DNA of 64,000 bases, from assembly GCA_028829895.1 (NCBI GenBank), contig CM054182.1:1885001-1949000 (forward strand), read 5' to 3'. The notes below the pieces were generated by a model. The model was not told the origin of the DNA and made no database searches. It was given only the letters and a program-made list of their open reading frames with translations. This document shows positions 55,701-58,700 of this stretch, one piece after another. Origin of the DNA: Sinotaia quadrata. Taxonomy: Eukaryota > Mollusca > Gastropoda > Architaenioglossa > Viviparidae. The stretch's first letter is position 1; the number at the start of each line of letters is the position of its first letter. The translations under genes were made by a program, and so were the position numbers.

Positions 55701-58700
55701 TGTTGTACATAGAGTTTTGCATTCCAAAGTTGTTGTTATTGTTGTACATAGAGTTTTGCATTCCAAAGTTGTTGTTATTGTTGTACATAGAGTTTTGTAT
55801 TCCAAAGTTGTTGTTATTGTTGTACATAGAGTTTTGTATTCCAAAGTTGTTGTTGTTGTTATTGTTGTACATAGAGTTTTGTATTCCAAAGTTGTTGTTA
55901 TTGTTGTACATAGATTTTTGCATTCCAAAGTTGTTGTTGTACATAGATTTTTGCATTCCAAAGTTATTGTTGTACATAGAGTTTTGCATTCCAAAGTTAT
56001 TGTTGTACATAGAGTTTTGCATTCCAAAGTTGTTGTTGTACATAGAGTTTTGCATTCCAAAGTTGTTGTTGTACATAGAGTTTTGCATTCCAAAGTTGTT
56101 GTTATTGTTGTACATAGAGTTTTGCATTCCAAAGTTGTTGTTGTACATAGAGTTTTGCATTCCAAAGTTGTTGTTATTTTTGTACATAGAGTTTTGCATT
56201 CCAAAGTTGTTGTTATTGTTGTACATAGAGTTTTGCATTCCAAAGTTGTTGTTATACATAGAGTTTTGCATTCCAAAGTTGTTGTTATTGTTGTACATAG
56301 AGTTTTGCATTCCAAAGTTGTTGTTGCAATTAATGGATAACACTTAAAATGGTAGGTCTTTAACATGTACATGTACACTTATCACTTGAAGGTACAGGAT
56401 TTATATCCCTTGAGTTTTATCTAATTAATAATACTCTGATAGTTTAAAATAAATTAAGACAAGCAATAGTGTACAAGATATTTTATACATTTGCGTATTA
56501 AACAAATAATATCCTTATTAAAAGACACTGGCATTGTATGCTTTATTTTTTTCTGTATCATGTGTATTCTGTAGGAGGCACACTAACATGGCCTTTCTCT
56601 CTCTCTCTACTTTTCACCAGCTTTATTAAACTAAGCATTAAAAGATATATGGTACTGCTGATACTCCAACATAATGTTAACTGCTGTTTTTTAAATTTTG
56701 CTCATCAGCCAGTGCATGTAGCTCCCAATCCATATCTAGGTTATGATGTCAAAGGCTATCCTCCACATGAAGAGTATGCTGTAGTGGTAAAGAAACCAAT
56801 TGACAGTGTACATCCTGCCAATCTTCCTGCTACTCACGTCACACCTGTACATGCCCCTGACCACCATGAGCCATTGACATATGTCATCCCAGATTTTACT
56901 CCGACCCATCTTGAACCTGACCTGGATAGTGATGACGAGCCAGAACCTGTCATTGTGACTGAGCCAGTCGACCTGGTTAGTGTACAGTTGCAGTATTTTA
57001 ATAGTATAATATTTAAAGATATTCCCTTCCTTTTTTTTAATTCATACAGAGTACAGGTTAAAATATTAGAAATATTTAAATGTTAGATGATTGACTCTAG
57101 ATACATCATCTTTGTCTAGGAGAAACAACATGTGTCATCATTGTTTGCCTGTATGTCCGTCAGCATATAATGTAGAATAATGAGAAAGTGTATTGTTCTT
57201 ATTTTTAAATTTAGTTATAAATTAGTGAACTACTACTGTCATAAAAGAGACAGAGATGGTACTGCACTAGTGTTAGGTGTTATGTGTTTAGCACATGGTA
57301 GTTCTGTTGGCATAAAAATAAATACACATATTTTTTTTTTACTTTTTATTATAAACAAAAAAATAGCAGATATGATGTGCATTTATTATTTTAATGCTAA
57401 GCAGTAATTAAAAATGTAGTATCAAGAATATAGATAATGTTGAAGAGGTCAAGATTTAAAGTGGGGACAAAAATTGGGGATTTTGTGTATTATTTATTAT
57501 TAAATGTATTGTCTATATATATATATATATGCCTTTAAAAATGTGTATGCCTATTATAATAATTATGCTTTTTATAATAACTATGCCTTGTTTACTAACT
57601 ATTCCTTGTACAATAACTATGCCTTGTTTACTAACTATTCCTTGTACAATAACTATGCCTTGTTTACTAACTATTCCTTGTACAATAACTATGCCTTGTT
57701 TACTAACTATTCCTTGTACAATAACTATGCCTTGTTTACTAACTATTCCTTGTACAATAACTATGTCTTGTTTACTAACTATTCCTTGTACAATAACTAT
57801 GTCTCTATTTCTATGTCTACAGCAGCAGTCACCACCTCCAGTTGTCTTTGATTATGAACCAGAACCAATGATTGTAACTGAAGTTGTCCCTGATGTGGAA
57901 CCTCATAGAGGTGTGTTTGGATTCTGCTAAATTATATTTTCTAGTCTTCTTTCAGAGACTTTCATGCCTTTAACTCACACATCTATTTTCCACAGACTTA
58001 TTCAAAGACTTTCATGCTTTTAACTCTCACTGTCTGTTTTCTAAAGATTTATTTTAAAGACTTTCATGCTTTTAATTCTCACTGTCTGTTTTTCTAAAGA
58101 TTTATTTCAAAGACTTTCATGCTTTTAACTCTCACTGTCTGTTTTCTAAAGATTTATTTCAAAAACTTTCATGCTTTTAACTCTCACTGTCTGTTTTTTA
58201 AAGACTTTCATGCTTTTAACTCTCACTGTCTGTTTTCTAAAGATTTATTTCAAAAACTTTCATGCTTTTAACTCTCATTGTCTGTTTTCTAAAGACTTAT
58301 TCAAAGACTTTCAATGATGAGTATAATAATATGTATGAGTAGTGAGTAACCTTGTATGTTTTATAGTTAAGAGGGTTAACTCAAAAGTTGAATATAAAAT
58401 ATTTGTTCATCAAATAAAACCTGAGGCACTTTGCATTCACACAGTAAAATTACTGTAATATAAAAATGTGTTCATCAAATAAAATGTGATAATATAAAAA
58501 TGTGTTCATCAAATGAAACCTGATAATTCTTTATATCTGCTAGATGTTAGATAGAGAGGGACTTAAAAGACCTTCAGTATAATTATAACCGAAACTTTAA
58601 TATTGCAAATCTGATCAAATTGAATTATATTTTTGTCTTTAGCAGTTGGGATCATTGGTTCAACAAATCCATTCTTTTCTATAACTAGTGATCTTCCAAA

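Noticed and set aside
55558..56378. Minus-strand 261- and 264-codon and plus-strand 242- and 253-codon open frames
   Set aside because: All are produced by a minisatellite whose units are multiples of three bases; no start context, splice signals or non-repetitive coding sequence goes with them.
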